64,000 nt of DNA, taken from assembly GCF_013359945.1 (NCBI RefSeq), contig NZ_JABWCS010000194.1, positions 1-64,000 on the forward strand. Direction: 5' to 3'. This DNA comes from Paenibacillus agri. Its GTDB lineage: Bacteria > Bacillota > Bacilli > Paenibacillales > Paenibacillaceae. Under the pieces are notes generated by a model. It was not told the DNA's origin and did not search any database. It worked only from the letters and a program-made list of their open reading frames with translations. Position numbers and translations under genes: made by a program. Below are positions 15,355 through 24,376 of this stretch, piece after piece. How positions within the stretch are numbered: position 1 is the stretch's first letter; every line of letters starts with the position of its first letter.

Positions 15355-15627
15355 CTAGCTCTCCAGCTGAGTGCTTGGCTGTGAGCTTTCCAACTGCGAG
15401 CTTGGCTGCGAACTCTTCTACTCAGAGCTTTGCCGCGAGCTCCCTTACTCAGTGCTTTGCAGCGAGCTCCCTTACTCAGTGCTTTGCAGCGAACTCTCCT
15501 TTTAAGAGCTTGGCGTGGGTTCTCTTGCTCATATCTTGGCTGTGAGCTCTTCTACTCAGTGCTTTGCTACTAACTTTTCTGCTAAGAGCTTTCCCGCCAA
15601 AAGCTTTTCAGACAAGCGCTTCGCTCC
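15355..15627 (+). repeat. 27-bp-period degenerate tandem array
   Basis: Two adjacent units are identical (CTCAGTGCTTTGCAGCGAGC and the next bases, 27 bp apart), flanked by diverged units for about 270 bp. Because 27 is a multiple of three, the array reads as nine-residue repeats (ANSSTQSFA, ASSLTQCFA, ASSLTQCFA, ANSPFKSLA). A one-base shift near 15515 moves the pattern to another frame. There is no start codon or ribosome binding site, so it is listed as a repeat rather than a gene. Confidence 0.6.
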
Positions 15628-15702
15628 CACAGATCTAAACCTTTCCCCTCCCACTCCTACTCGCTTTTTATTACTTTCTATCAATCGTCGTATATACAAA
15701 AA

Positions 15703-15732
15703 GGAACTAGCCGGGTAGCCCCCGGTAGTTCC
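15703..15732 (-). terminator. Terminator after helD
   Basis: A stem GGAACTA-CCGGG/CCCGG-TAGTTCC is followed on the minus strand by TTTTT. Confidence 0.85.
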
Positions 15733-15741
15733 CCAGATATC

Positions 15742-18135
15742 TTAATGCGGCGCCGTCTCCGTCGGCCAGCCGATCAGAACCTCACCTTCTGGTGCCTGCA
15801 CGTAGGCAGGAAGTTCCCCGTCATGCAGCAGCCACAGCTCATGCAGCGCGCGTGTGCAGCCGACATACATCAGCTTCGCATCCCAAGCCGCGTCCCCATA
15901 ATGACTGCGGTCAGCATCTGCCAGGATAACAGCGTCGAACTCCAGTCCCTTGGACAGGTACACCGGGAGTATGGATAGCCCGCCTTGATATGCTGTCATG
16001 CTGCCGTCGATGAGATGGATGTCGCTAAAATACGCTGCGAGCGCCGCATACAGCTCCGTAGCTTCCCGCAAACTACGTGTCAGCACAGCGACCGTGCGAT
16101 ACTCCCGGCCAGACAGCGCAGCCAGCGCGGCTCTCAGGTCCTGGACGCGTGGATCCAGGTGCAGCTCATTTGTCTTCAACAAGTTGCCTGCATCAGGGAC
16201 TCCTGCTTCTGAGTCACGTACCTCAGAACCGTCTGCTTTAGATCTGCCCGCATCAGTGGCACCTGCCTCAGATCTGCCCACGTCAGAGGCACCTACGTCA
16301 GAGCCGTCTATCCCAGGCCTGCCTGCATCAGGGACTCCTACTTCAGAACTCTGCACCTCAGGACGGCCTGCTTCGCCATAGGCAATGAGCCGCACCGGGT
16401 TACCGCTACGGAAGACCGGCACGGCCAGCAGCGGGCTGTTCACGCCTGCAGACAGGATGCCGTTCGCGAACTCGATGATCTCCATCGTTGAACGATAACT
16501 GCGCGTAAGCGCATGGTAGGCCGTATGCTCGGGATCGAAGAGCTTCTGCATCTCTTCCCAGCCATGTACACCCTTGTAGGCATGTATGCCCTGCGACAGA
16601 TCGCCCAGGATTGTGAAGGAGTGACCGCGCACGTACAGATCCAGAATCGCGATCTGGAACGGCGAGAAGTCCTGCGCCTCATCAATCACGACATGGTCGA
16701 AGCGGCTGATGCCTTCGTTGCCGTTCAGAAGATAATGAATATACAGCAGAGGCGGCAAATCCTCTTCCCGAATAATACCCTTCTTCAGTTCCTTTGCCGT
16801 TTCCTTAAGAACACCAGCCGGAATGATCTCGGGTGGTTCTGCAGGCCAACTCTCCGGGGTCTTTGCCGCCCGGAAGATCTGCTTGTAGATGGTCAGAGGA
16901 TCGTACTTGGACCATTTAGCGCTGTACGCTTTTTCCCGCTGAGCGCCCTTCTTCTTGCGTTCCTTCATAGCTGCTGCAGACGGGCTCTTCTTCAGCTCCA
17001 TCTCAATCCAGCGATGGATCCGTGCCATCACCCGCTCCTTGCGCTTCGCCGGAGGGTACGGTGCGTACTCCTCATTATGCCAGCGCAGAATCATGGAGCG
17101 GCGCAGTACCGTACCTTCCCAAGGGATGAAATCTCCTTCCGGGACAGCGTCTGCTTCCAGCAGCTTGATGGAGTCCTCGATAAGGCCCATCAGCGCAGTG
17201 GAACCTTTGAAGCGGCCTGGCGTCTCTTCCGTGATTTCCGGCATGCCGCCGGAAGTCTCGAACCAGCGGTTCAGCGTCTGCGTCGCATCCTGCTGCGGCA
17301 GCTCCAGCCCCAGTACCTCTGCCGCCCAGTCAGGGAACGTGTTCTGCGCAATGTTGCCCACGCCAAGCTCTGGAAGCACATCGGAGATGTAATCAAGGAA
17401 CATACGGTTCGGGGCGAAAATAATCATTTTCTCCGCCGAGACCTGATCCTTGTATTGATAGAGCAAGAAGGCCAGACGGTGCAGGGCTACCGTCGTCTTC
17501 CCACTTCCCGCCACGCCCTGAATAATCAGTGCGGTATTCTTCGCTGCCCGGATGATCTTGTCCTGCTCTTCCTGAATTGTGGACACGATATCCCGCAGAC
17601 GGTTATCCTTGTTCTCGCCAAGACGGTAGACGAGGAATTCGTCCGACACCGCGGGACCATCACTCTCCCGGTTAAAGGTATCCGCCACCCGTTCCAGAAT
17701 CTGCTTGCGGATCACCACGTTACGCTTGAGGTAGACCAGCCCTTCTACCAATCCGTCTGGCGCTTCATAGGAAGCTGGCTCCGTCCCGCCGGTAAACGAA
17801 TAGAACAGGCTTGCTACCGGTGCGCGCCAGTCAATGACTAGCGGACGGTCGCTTACCTGTTCGCGGTCTGCACCGATTTTGCCAATGTAAAGCGCCTTGC
17901 GTTCGTTCTCATCTGTACCCTGAAAATCAAGCCGTCCGAAATAAGGCTCCTGCCTTAGCTTGGTCAAATCCCTGCGTCTCTGCTCTCTGGAGGCCTCTAG
18001 AGCCTGCTCCGTGTAATCATGTCCAGTATATACCGGCGTATTGCGGAGCTTCTCCAGCACAGCATCAATTTCTACAAGTGTTTTGTCCAGCCTGTCTTCT
18101 TCCTCTTGATAGGCACTTTGAAGATTGTCTTCCAA
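15742..18135 (-). CDS. helD: HelD-type ATPase that recycles RNA polymerase
   Basis: A 797-residue UvrD-like superfamily 1 ATPase. The N-terminal coiled coil (residues 1-65) is the arm that reaches into RNA polymerase, followed by the family block PLVIDWRAPVASLFY. Walker A is GVAGSGKTT (207-215), Walker B is VIDEAQDFSPFQ, and the C-terminal VYLSKGLEFDAVILADAD block closes the motor. HelD removes stalled polymerase from DNA. It starts with TTG at 18135 after AGGAGG. About 65 residues of low-complexity repeats (nucleotides 16183-16377) are inserted before the last motor motifs. Confidence 0.9.
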   Translation of the reverse strand: MEDNLQSAYQEEEDRLDKTLVEIDAVLEKLRNTPVYTGHDYTEQALEASREQRRRDLTKLRQEPYFGRLDFQGTDENERKALYIGKIGADREQVSDRPLVIDWRAPVASLFYSFTGGTEPASYEAPDGLVEGLVYLKRNVVIRKQILERVADTFNRESDGPAVSDEFLVYRLGENKDNRLRDIVSTIQEEQDKIIRAAKNTALIIQGVAGSGKTTVALHRLAFLLYQYKDQVSAEKMIIFAPNRMFLDYISDVLPELGVGNIAQNTFPDWAAEVLGLELPQQDATQTLNRWFETSGGMPEITEETPGRFKGSTALMGLIEDSIKLLEADAVPEGDFIPWEGTVLRRSMILRWHNEEYAPYPPAKRKERVMARIHRWIEMELKKSPSAAAMKERKKKGAQREKAYSAKWSKYDPLTIYKQIFRAAKTPESWPAEPPEIIPAGVLKETAKELKKGIIREEDLPPLLYIHYLLNGNEGISRFDHVVIDEAQDFSPFQIAILDLYVRGHSFTILGDLSQGIHAYKGVHGWEEMQKLFDPEHTAYHALTRSYRSTMEIIEFANGILSAGVNSPLLAVPVFRSGNPVRLIAYGEAGRPEVQSSEVGVPDAGRPGIDGSDVGASDVGRSEAGATDAGRSKADGSEVRDSEAGVPDAGNLLKTNELHLDPRVQDLRAALAALSGREYRTVAVLTRSLREATELYAALAAYFSDIHLIDGSMTAYQGGLSILPVYLSKGLEFDAVILADADRSHYGDAAWDAKLMYVGCTRALHELWLLHDGELPAYVQAPEGEVLIGWPTETAPH
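16183..16377 (-). repeat. Repeat expansion inside helD
   Basis: The encoded segment is made of diverged repeats such as SSEVGVPDAGRP, GSDVGASDVGRS, EAGATDAGRS and DSEAGVPDAGN. At DNA level GCCTGCATCAGGGACTCCT occurs at both 16187 and 16321. The insert keeps the reading frame. It is rich in Asp, Ser, Gly and Ala, so it should be a disordered loop. Confidence 0.8.
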
Positions 18136-18268
18136 TTTCAGTTACCTCCTAAAAGTATTATCGAGCCATGGTTGCCTTATTCCTCTTCTACATACAAAAA
18201 GGATTCTCATTGTAGCACAACCAAAGCCCGAAATCCATATGTTTCAAGCTGGATAAAATAATTGGGGA

Positions 18269-19567
18269 TTATAGCAGCGCGTGCAGGATAAAATTCGCTA
18301 CAAATAGGGCTGCTATAGCATACAAGGCTGGCGGGACATCCTTGCCTTTGCCCATTGAGAGCTTTAGGATCGGGTAGGTAATGAAGCCAAACGCCATCCC
18401 GTCGACAATACTGTAGGTGAACGGAATCATGACCATAACCAGGAACGCCGGGAACAGCTCTGTCATGTCACTAAAGTCCATCTCACGTACACTCTGCACC
18501 ATCAATCCACCAATGACCATCAGGATCGGGGCAATCGCGCTATCCGGCACATAAGCCAACAATGGAATGAACAGGAAGGTTGCACCGAACAGAATACCCG
18601 TGACCAGGGAGGTCAGACCGGAGCGGCCGCCTGCCGCAATTCCGGCATTGGATTCTGCAGCGGCCACCACCGGACTACTGCCGAAGATGCCTGCCGCAAT
18701 ATTGGCAATGGAAAGCGCGCGCAGGCTGCTTTTAAAACGTTCTGGACGGTTTGCCAGCTGAGTCTGGGAGGCGATCAGACCGATATTTTCAAAGACTACA
18801 ATCAGCAGCAACAGGAAAATCGCAATCCAGAAGACCAGACTGAGCAGGCCAGTCCATTGCATCCCGAAGAATACATTACTGTATCCGCTGAAAACATGTC
18901 CGGATTCCACATTCTCCGGTCCTTTGGTGGCACCCAGCAGATAAGCAAGTCCGGTGCCTACCGCCATACTGATCAGCAGACCGCCGCTCGTACCACGGAT
19001 GAACAGCACCAGTGCGAGCAGCAGAGTAATACATGACGTGATTACTGCCGGGTCACTGAAGTGGCCGATGGCCACGAAGGTCGTCTGATGGGCGATAACA
19101 ATCCCGCTCTTCTGCAGCCCGATAAAGGTCAGGAACAAACCGATGCCGACTGTGATGGCATGCTGCAGATTGTGCGGAATCGCTTCGCTCAAGATACGAT
19201 ACAGCGAGGTGAACGCCACGATCGCAAACAATATGCCGGTAACGACAACTACAGCCAGCGCCTCCCGCCAATCCAGCTTCATGGAATGCACAAGCGTGTA
19301 CGTGAAAAAGGCGTTGATCCCCATCCCCGGCACCACTATGATCGGCGTCTTGCCGGCAAAAGCCATCAAGAGGCAGCCTGTAATGGCCGTCAGCAATGTA
19401 GCTACCATCCCTGCCCGCAGCGGCATGCCCGCATCGTGCAGAATGGCCGCGTTGACCATTACAATATATACTGAAGCAAAATAGGAGAGAATACCGGCGG
19501 CCCATTCCCGTTTCCAGTCATGTTCAGGCAGTAAACCTACGCTATTTCGCCAAAAATTCGATTTCAT
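18269..19567 (-). CDS. NCS2/AzgA family purine permease
   Basis: A 432-residue membrane protein with 12-14 helices, of the AzgA type that includes PbuG/PbuO hypoxanthine-guanine and adenine permeases. Visible family signatures are VPGMGINAFFTYTLV, the helix-10 region AAAESNAGIAAGGRSGLTSL, and SIVDGMAFGFITYPILK. It imports purine bases by proton symport. The start is ATG 19567 after GGAGG. No purine riboswitch is visible in the short upstream spacer, so control is unknown. helD follows in the same direction 133 bp later. Confidence 0.9.
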   Translation of the reverse strand: MKSNFWRNSVGLLPEHDWKREWAAGILSYFASVYIVMVNAAILHDAGMPLRAGMVATLLTAITGCLLMAFAGKTPIIVVPGMGINAFFTYTLVHSMKLDWREALAVVVVTGILFAIVAFTSLYRILSEAIPHNLQHAITVGIGLFLTFIGLQKSGIVIAHQTTFVAIGHFSDPAVITSCITLLLALVLFIRGTSGGLLISMAVGTGLAYLLGATKGPENVESGHVFSGYSNVFFGMQWTGLLSLVFWIAIFLLLLIVVFENIGLIASQTQLANRPERFKSSLRALSIANIAAGIFGSSPVVAAAESNAGIAAGGRSGLTSLVTGILFGATFLFIPLLAYVPDSAIAPILMVIGGLMVQSVREMDFSDMTELFPAFLVMVMIPFTYSIVDGMAFGFITYPILKLSMGKGKDVPPALYAIAALFVANFILHALL

Positions 19568-19637
19568 TATTTATAAACCTCCGCTAATGTCAAGTCAGGT
19601 CCATCTCTATGCTTTGCCAAAAAAGTCCTCAAGCCCT

Positions 19638-19683
19638 GACAAAAGGGCGTCAGCAGCCAGAAACCGGCTGTACGCCCTTTTGT
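19638..19683 (-). terminator. Terminator after tcdA
   Basis: A long stem GACAAAAGGGCGT/ACGCCCTTTTGTC encloses an inner AGCC/GGCT hairpin. It follows the tcdA stop and ends with a T tract on the minus strand. Confidence 0.8.
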
Positions 19684-19766
19684 CCATTTACTTTGATAAT
19701 ATTTAGTCTACCCTTTATTCACAGAAATCTTTCGGCCTAGTTGCAGCTTCCTGGTAAGTAAGGAAA

Positions 19767-20522
19767 TTAAAAGCTGACGCCTCCGGCCTCCAGCAGATCC
19801 TTCACGGTTACGCTGACCATAATAAGACCGGCTACAGGCGGCACGAACGAGTTACTGGCAGGTGGCTGCTTCGCTTTACGTCTGTCCGGCGCGTTCTCTG
19901 GAACGATTTTATCCGTAACATCCTGACGCGGCTTCACCGGAGTCTCTGTAGAGAATACAACCTTAACACCCTTTTTGATGCCCTCTTTACGCAGCTTCTG
20001 ACGGATAATCCGGGCGATAGGGTCATAGGTAGTCTTGGAGATGTCAGCAACCTGGAACCGGGTAGGATCCATCTTGTTGGCTGCGCCCATACTTGAGATC
20101 ATCGGAATTCCCCGGGCCAGACATTCTTTGATCAGGTGGACTTTGTATATGATCGTATCCGAAGCATCAATTACATAATCCAGCTTATATTTAAACAATT
20201 CTTCATACGTTTCTTCCGTATAGAACATATTCAGCGCAATAGCATCACAGTCCGGGTTGATCAGCTTGATGCGGTCCACCATCAGCTCGGCTTTCTTCTG
20301 GCCTACAGTGGTAGTGAGTGCGTGGATCTGGCGGTTCACATTGGTGATATCCACCACGTCCTTATCAATCAGGATAATCCGCCCAACCCCGCTACGGGCC
20401 AGCGCCTCTGCCGCTATACCGCCGACACCACCGATACCTAGCACTGCTACTGTGCTGTTTTTCATAATATCCAGGCCTTCCGGCCCGATGGCAAGTTCTG
20501 TACGCGAGAACTGGTGCAACAT
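19767..20522 (-). CDS. tcdA: tRNA threonylcarbamoyladenosine dehydratase (TcdA, ThiF/E1-like)
   Basis: A 251-residue member of the ThiF/MoeB/E1 superfamily that cyclises t6A37 to ct6A37 in tRNAs reading ANN codons. It has the nucleotide-binding GIGGVGGIAAEALARSG (residues 30-46), DKDVVDITNVNRQIHA and VIDASDTIIYKVHLI. The insert SSMGAANKMDPTRFQVADISKT marks the TcdA branch, as does ATP binding without a partner ubiquitin-like protein. The start is ATG 20522 after GGAGG. It is immediately downstream of aspS, as in Bacillus subtilis (yrvM). Confidence 0.93.
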   Translation of the reverse strand: MLHQFSRTELAIGPEGLDIMKNSTVAVLGIGGVGGIAAEALARSGVGRIILIDKDVVDITNVNRQIHALTTTVGQKKAELMVDRIKLINPDCDAIALNMFYTEETYEELFKYKLDYVIDASDTIIYKVHLIKECLARGIPMISSMGAANKMDPTRFQVADISKTTYDPIARIIRQKLRKEGIKKGVKVVFSTETPVKPRQDVTDKIVPENAPDRRKAKQPPASNSFVPPVAGLIMVSVTVKDLLEAGGVSF

Positions 20523-20588
20523 ATTTTAAGCCTCCTTAACTAGCACTACGAAGCGCAGGATGCGCTTCGCAGTGAATGAATAGTATGA

Positions 20589-22373
20589 TTATTCTTTGTC
20601 TTTTTCCTTCTTCGGTTTCAGCGCCAGCTTGATGTGCAAATCTTCCAATTGCGAGCCTTCCACTGGGGATGGAGCATCCATTAGCAGATCGGTTGCACTT
20701 GCAGTTTTCGGGAATGCGATCGTTTCCCGCAGGTTGGTGCGTCCAGCGAGCAGCATCACGAGACGGTCAAGGCCGAAGGCAATTCCGCCGTGCGGAGGCG
20801 TACCGTATTCAAACGCGTCGAGCAGGTAACCGAATTTTTCGTAAGCAACTTCCTCAGAGAAGCCGAGCGCTTTGAACATTTGCTCTTGCACTTCACGTTT
20901 GTAGATCCGCATCGAGCCGCCACCGACTTCGTAGCCGTTCAGCACGATATCGTAGGCTTGGGCACGAATGGCACCCGGATCAGTCTCGAACAGGTGCAGA
21001 TCCTCTTCACGCGGACGTGTGAACGGATGGTGCTCAGCAACATAACGTTTTTGATCTTCATCATAACCCAGCAGCGGGAAGTCTGTTACCCAAGCGAATT
21101 TGAAGACGTTGTCGTCGATCAGGCCGAGCTGGCGTCCGATTTTGAGACGCAGCGCACCAAGAACATCTGCAACCACTTTTTTGTTATCTGCGGAGAAGAG
21201 CAGCAAGTCACCTTCCTCAGCGCCAGTACGTTCCTTAACAGCAGCAATCTCTTCTTCGGAGAAGAACTTAACGATTGGCCCCTTGAATTCGCCATCCTTC
21301 ACTTGAATCCATGCCAACCCTTTCGCGCCGTAACGCGCAGCATACGGTCCAAGATCGTCGATTTCTTTACGAGTCCAAGTACCACAGCCCTTAGCGTTAA
21401 GGCACTTCACTTCTCCGCCTTTTTCGATAACGGACGCGAATACCTTCACGCCGCTGGTAGCTACGATATCATTCATCTCGATCAGTTCCAGACCAAAGCG
21501 CAGGTCTGGCTTGTCGGAGCCGTATTTACCAATAGCATCAGCATATGTCAACCGTTGGAACGGAAGTGCGAGATCTGCACCAACAGTTTCCTTGAAGAGA
21601 CGCTGTAAAAGCTTCTCCATCATGCCCAGCAGATCATCCTGGGACAGGAAGGAGGTCTCAATGTCGACCTGGGTGAATTCCGGCTGACGGTCAGCACGCA
21701 GATCCTCATCGCGGAAACAACGGGCGATTTGATAGTAGCGCTCTATACCGCCCACCATCAGCAGCTGTTTGTAGATTTGCGGGGATTGCGGCAGACCGAA
21801 GAATTCCCCTTCATGCACCCGGCTCGGTACAAGATAGTCACGCGCGCCTTCCGGTGAGCTTTTAGTTAGAATCGGTGTTTCTACATCGATAAATCCTTCG
21901 CTGTCCAGGAAGTCACGGAATATTTTGGATGCTTTGGAGCGCAACAGCAGCGTCTTTTGCATCTCAGGACGACGCAGGTCGAGGTAACGGTATTTCAGAC
22001 GCAGTGATTCGTCCACTTCCACACCATCTTCGATAAAGAACGGAGGTGTCTTCGCTGCGTTCAGCACTTCAATATCCGTAATTTGCACTTCAATCTCACC
22101 GGTAGGCAGATTCTTATTCACGGTTTCTTCATCGCGCTTAACCACTTTACCTTTAACAGCCACAACGTATTCACTGCGTACTTTGTCAGCGATTTGCAGC
22201 GCTTCGCCCGAATAGTCGGGATTGAAAACAACTTGTACAATTCCGCTGCGGTCACGGAGATCAATGAAAAGTACGCCCCCAAGGTCGCGGCGGGTCTGTA
22301 CCCAACCGTTAAGGGTAACGGTTTGTCCAATATGGTCCTGCGTTAATTGTCCACAATGATGACTTCTTTGCAT
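20589..22373 (-). CDS. aspS: Aspartyl-tRNA synthetase
   Basis: A 594-residue class II synthetase that charges tRNA-Asp. The N-terminal OB fold binds the anticodon ([20 protein letters not shown]). Class II motif 2 is [17 protein letters not shown] and motif 3 is [15 protein letters not shown]; the bacterial insertion domain lies between them. The start is ATG 22373 (MQRSHHCG), with AAAGGA 12 bases upstream. An ATG at 22394 would need an even less favourable site. It lies 59 bp downstream of hisS in one operon under the T-box leader. Confidence 0.97.
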   Translation of the reverse strand: MQRSHHCGQLTQDHIGQTVTLNGWVQTRRDLGGVLFIDLRDRSGIVQVVFNPDYSGEALQIADKVRSEYVVAVKGKVVKRDEETVNKNLPTGEIEVQITDIEVLNAAKTPPFFIEDGVEVDESLRLKYRYLDLRRPEMQKTLLLRSKASKIFRDFLDSEGFIDVETPILTKSSPEGARDYLVPSRVHEGEFFGLPQSPQIYKQLLMVGGIERYYQIARCFRDEDLRADRQPEFTQVDIETSFLSQDDLLGMMEKLLQRLFKETVGADLALPFQRLTYADAIGKYGSDKPDLRFGLELIEMNDIVATSGVKVFASVIEKGGEVKCLNAKGCGTWTRKEIDDLGPYAARYGAKGLAWIQVKDGEFKGPIVKFFSEEEIAAVKERTGAEEGDLLLFSADNKKVVADVLGALRLKIGRQLGLIDDNVFKFAWVTDFPLLGYDEDQKRYVAEHHPFTRPREEDLHLFETDPGAIRAQAYDIVLNGYEVGGGSMRIYKREVQEQMFKALGFSEEVAYEKFGYLLDAFEYGTPPHGGIAFGLDRLVMLLAGRTNLRETIAFPKTASATDLLMDAPSPVEGSQLEDLHIKLALKPKKEKDKE

Positions 22374-22432
22374 GATTTGATCATATCCTTTCATGATTGA
22401 AATATCGCTTGTACTATCGCTGTTGCCTCAGA

Positions 22433-23686
22433 CTATACGATGGACTGAGCAAGTTCATCAAGCTTGACGTTACGCTGTTCTCCTGTGTCCATCGACTTCA
22501 AGGCGATCACACCGGCCTTCAGCTCGTCTTCGCCCAAGATCGCGGTGTATCTGGCTGCCATGCGGTCTGCCGACTTCATTTGCGCCTTCATTTTCCGGCC
22601 CAGATAATCTCGTTCGGCAGAGTAGCCCTTGCTACGCAGAAGATACAGCTGCTTCGTAATCTCGAGATCAGCTTCTTCACTCAGCGCTACGAAATAGACA
22701 TCCAGCGGCTTGGAAGATTCCAGCTCTACCTTCTGGTGTTCCAGAATGAGCAGAATACGCTCCAGACCGATCCCAAAACCGATACCCGGTTGATCCGGCC
22801 CGCCGATTTGTTCCACGAGCCCGTTGTAGCGCCCGCCGCCGCCGACTGTATCGATGGAACCGATGCCGGCTGCTTTATATTCAAACGCAGTATGCGTGTA
22901 ATAATCGAGTCCGCGCACAAGACGCGTATTGATGGAATAGTCAACGCCCATGGTATCCAGGTGCTGCTTAACCTTTGCAAAATGCACGGTGCACTCTTCA
23001 TCCAGACTATTCAAAATGGACGGTGCATCAGTGAATTTATCCTGGTCTACCTTGCAGTCCAGTACACGCAATGGATTGCGCTCCATACGACGCTGGCAAT
23101 CACTGCAGAGGTTGTCTTTCATCGGTCTCAGGAAATTCAGAAGCTCCTCCCGATAGGCCGCACGGCTTGGCGCGTTACCCACAGAGTTGATCTCCACCCG
23201 CACATCCTTCAGACCCAATTCCTTATAGAACTCGTAACCCAAGGAAATGACCTCAGCATCAATCGCCGGATCTACCGCTCCGAAGGCTTCAACACCAAAC
23301 TGGTGGAACTGACGGTATCTTCCCGCTTGTGGACGTTCATAACGGAACATCGGCCCGATATAATACAGCTTGCTGACATCCGGCTCGCCATACAGCTTGT
23401 TCTGAACATAAGCACGTACAACGCCTGCTGTCCCTTCTGGACGAAGCGCCAGATCCCGGTCGCCCTTGTCCTTGAACGTATACATCTCGCCTTCTACAAT
23501 GTCCGTAGTTTCGCCTACGCCTCTTTCAAACAATCCGGTATGCTCGAACATAGGTGTACGGATCTCCCGGTAGTTAAAACGGTGGCACAGCTCTCTGGCC
23601 TTCGCCTCTACAAACTGCCATTTCTCCACCGCGCCTGGCAGCACATCCTGTGTGCCTGTGGGTTTCTCGAATCTTTCTTTAGCCAC
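22433..23686 (-). CDS. hisS: Histidyl-tRNA synthetase
   Basis: A 417-residue class II synthetase for tRNA-His. Motif 1 is in the YREIRTPMFEHTGLF region and motif 2 is MFRYERPQAGRYRQFHQFG. The histidine-specific motifs LVRGLDYYTHTAFEY and GGGGRYNGL are present, then GIGFGIGLERILL as motif 3, and the C-terminal anticodon domain (DVYFVALSEEADLEI onward). The start is GTG 23686 after AGGAGGG. It is the first gene of hisS-aspS and is preceded by a T-box leader with its own terminator. Confidence 0.97.
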   Translation of the reverse strand: MAKERFEKPTGTQDVLPGAVEKWQFVEAKARELCHRFNYREIRTPMFEHTGLFERGVGETTDIVEGEMYTFKDKGDRDLALRPEGTAGVVRAYVQNKLYGEPDVSKLYYIGPMFRYERPQAGRYRQFHQFGVEAFGAVDPAIDAEVISLGYEFYKELGLKDVRVEINSVGNAPSRAAYREELLNFLRPMKDNLCSDCQRRMERNPLRVLDCKVDQDKFTDAPSILNSLDEECTVHFAKVKQHLDTMGVDYSINTRLVRGLDYYTHTAFEYKAAGIGSIDTVGGGGRYNGLVEQIGGPDQPGIGFGIGLERILLILEHQKVELESSKPLDVYFVALSEEADLEITKQLYLLRSKGYSAERDYLGRKMKAQMKSADRMAARYTAILGEDELKAGVIALKSMDTGEQRNVKLDELAQSIV

Positions 23687-23749
23687 TGCCTATCCCTCCT
23701 GAAAAAATACCCCTTATAGCCTTAATTTCTGCGTTAATGCGCAGCATAA

Positions 23750-24114
23750 CAAAAAATCCCTCGCCCTGTTTATCACAAACAGGGACGAGGGATTATCATA
23801 ACCAATAATTCACCCGTGGTACCACCCACATTCCGGAGCAGGAGATTACTCTCACCACATCCGCTTCAAGCGGTTAACGCCCGCCTACGCGCAAACGGCT
23901 ACTGATTGCAGCAGTTGTCAAATCCTGCCGATGTTCGCCGTGCGTTCTCGGGGAGGTCATTCATTCGCTCATCAACAGAATCCTTGCAGCCAGACGTAGC
24001 GACTTAATCGTCCTTGGTATGGACAATACCGACTCGTCAGGGGATTCCTCTCTGGGGTTGTGGAGGCCCGAATTACTTATTCCCGTCATCAAAGCACTAT
24101 AATATAACTGTTAT
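23750..24114 (-). promoter_or_regulatory. T-box riboswitch leader of hisS-aspS
   Basis: The leader is read on the minus strand. The T-box antiterminator sequence TGGGTGGTACCACGGGTG is at 23811-23828. It precedes a strong terminator (AATCCCTCG/CGAGGGATT, 23755-23794) with a T tract. Stem I shows AAGTA (24074-24078), CCAGAGAGG and the GCTGCAAGGATTC distal part. Uncharged tRNA would bind and prevent termination. The specifier bulge opposite AAGTA reads GAATGACCTC, so the best specifier is GAC (23956-23958), an Asp codon rather than a His codon. Confidence 0.92.
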
Positions 24115-24120
24115 TGTTAG

Positions 24121-24149
24121 ATTCTACTGAACCACTGCGCTAAAGTCAA
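24121..24149 (-). promoter_or_regulatory. Sigma-A promoter of the hisS-aspS operon
   Basis: -35 TTGACT (24144-24149), a 17-bp spacer and -10 TAGAAT (24121-24126) on the minus strand, just before the T-box leader. Confidence 0.75.
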
Positions 24150-24229
24150 GAAAGGAAATTAAAAATTTTAAGATGAATGAGGACGGAAAGTGAGCTTAAT
24201 CGGCAAATTTCTCCTGTTACAAAAAAAAT

Positions 24230-24253
24230 GACCCACAGCCGGTTGCTGCGGGT
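24230..24253 (-). terminator. Strong terminator of a small transcript
   Basis: GACCCACAGC/GCTGCGGGTC hairpin followed on the minus strand by eight Ts. The only candidate upstream is the small ORF and structured leader at 24317-24432. Confidence 0.85.
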
Positions 24254-24316
24254 CCATCATCATATATTATTAAAAAGGGGGTCATGTCTTTATTATAAAC
24301 ACGCTATATTAAGGAA

Positions 24317-24376
24317 TCATGTATGAAATGTTACGAGTACATTACAGAAAAGAAAGCGCTTAATTTTCAGGGACAT
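24317..24376 (-). CDS. Possible 19-residue small protein
   Basis: ATG 24376 sits six bases after AAGGAG, an ideal ribosome binding site. It opens MSLKIKRFLFCNVLVTFHT before TGA. The peptide is basic at the N terminus and hydrophobic afterwards, as in small membrane peptides or leader peptides. A foldable leader precedes it and a strong terminator follows about 65 nt later. I do not recognise it. Confidence 0.4.
   Translation of the reverse strand: MSLKIKRFLFCNVLVTFHT

Larger units (their letters stand above)
14603..15741. other. Repeat-rich intergenic region without genes
   Basis: About 1.1 kb between the methyltransferase-TPR gene and helD. It contains the tandem repeats at 14730-14880, a diverged copy of the palindromic repeat at 14892-14940, a family of GGCATTTTTGYACCTTAAAT-like motifs at 15028-15202, and a 27-bp-period array at 15355-15627. 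No frame with a start codon and ribosome binding site is seen. Confidence 0.7.

Noticed and set aside
14603..15741. 6S RNA or another known structured RNA in the large spacer
   Set aside because: No long rod-like fold with a central bubble was found; repeats explain most of the sequence.
16513..17841. A 442-codon plus-strand frame opposite helD
   Set aside because: Long, but antisense to a gene with clear Walker motifs; its composition (Arg, His, Leu, Gln rich) is typical of an antisense shadow.
19568..19640. Purine riboswitch before the AzgA permease
   Set aside because: The spacer is short and holds only a ribosome binding site and the preceding terminator; no purine aptamer pattern is seen.
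22397..23719. A 440-codon plus-strand frame opposite hisS
   Set aside because: Antisense shadow of a highly conserved synthetase; no ribosome binding site and it runs into the T-box side.
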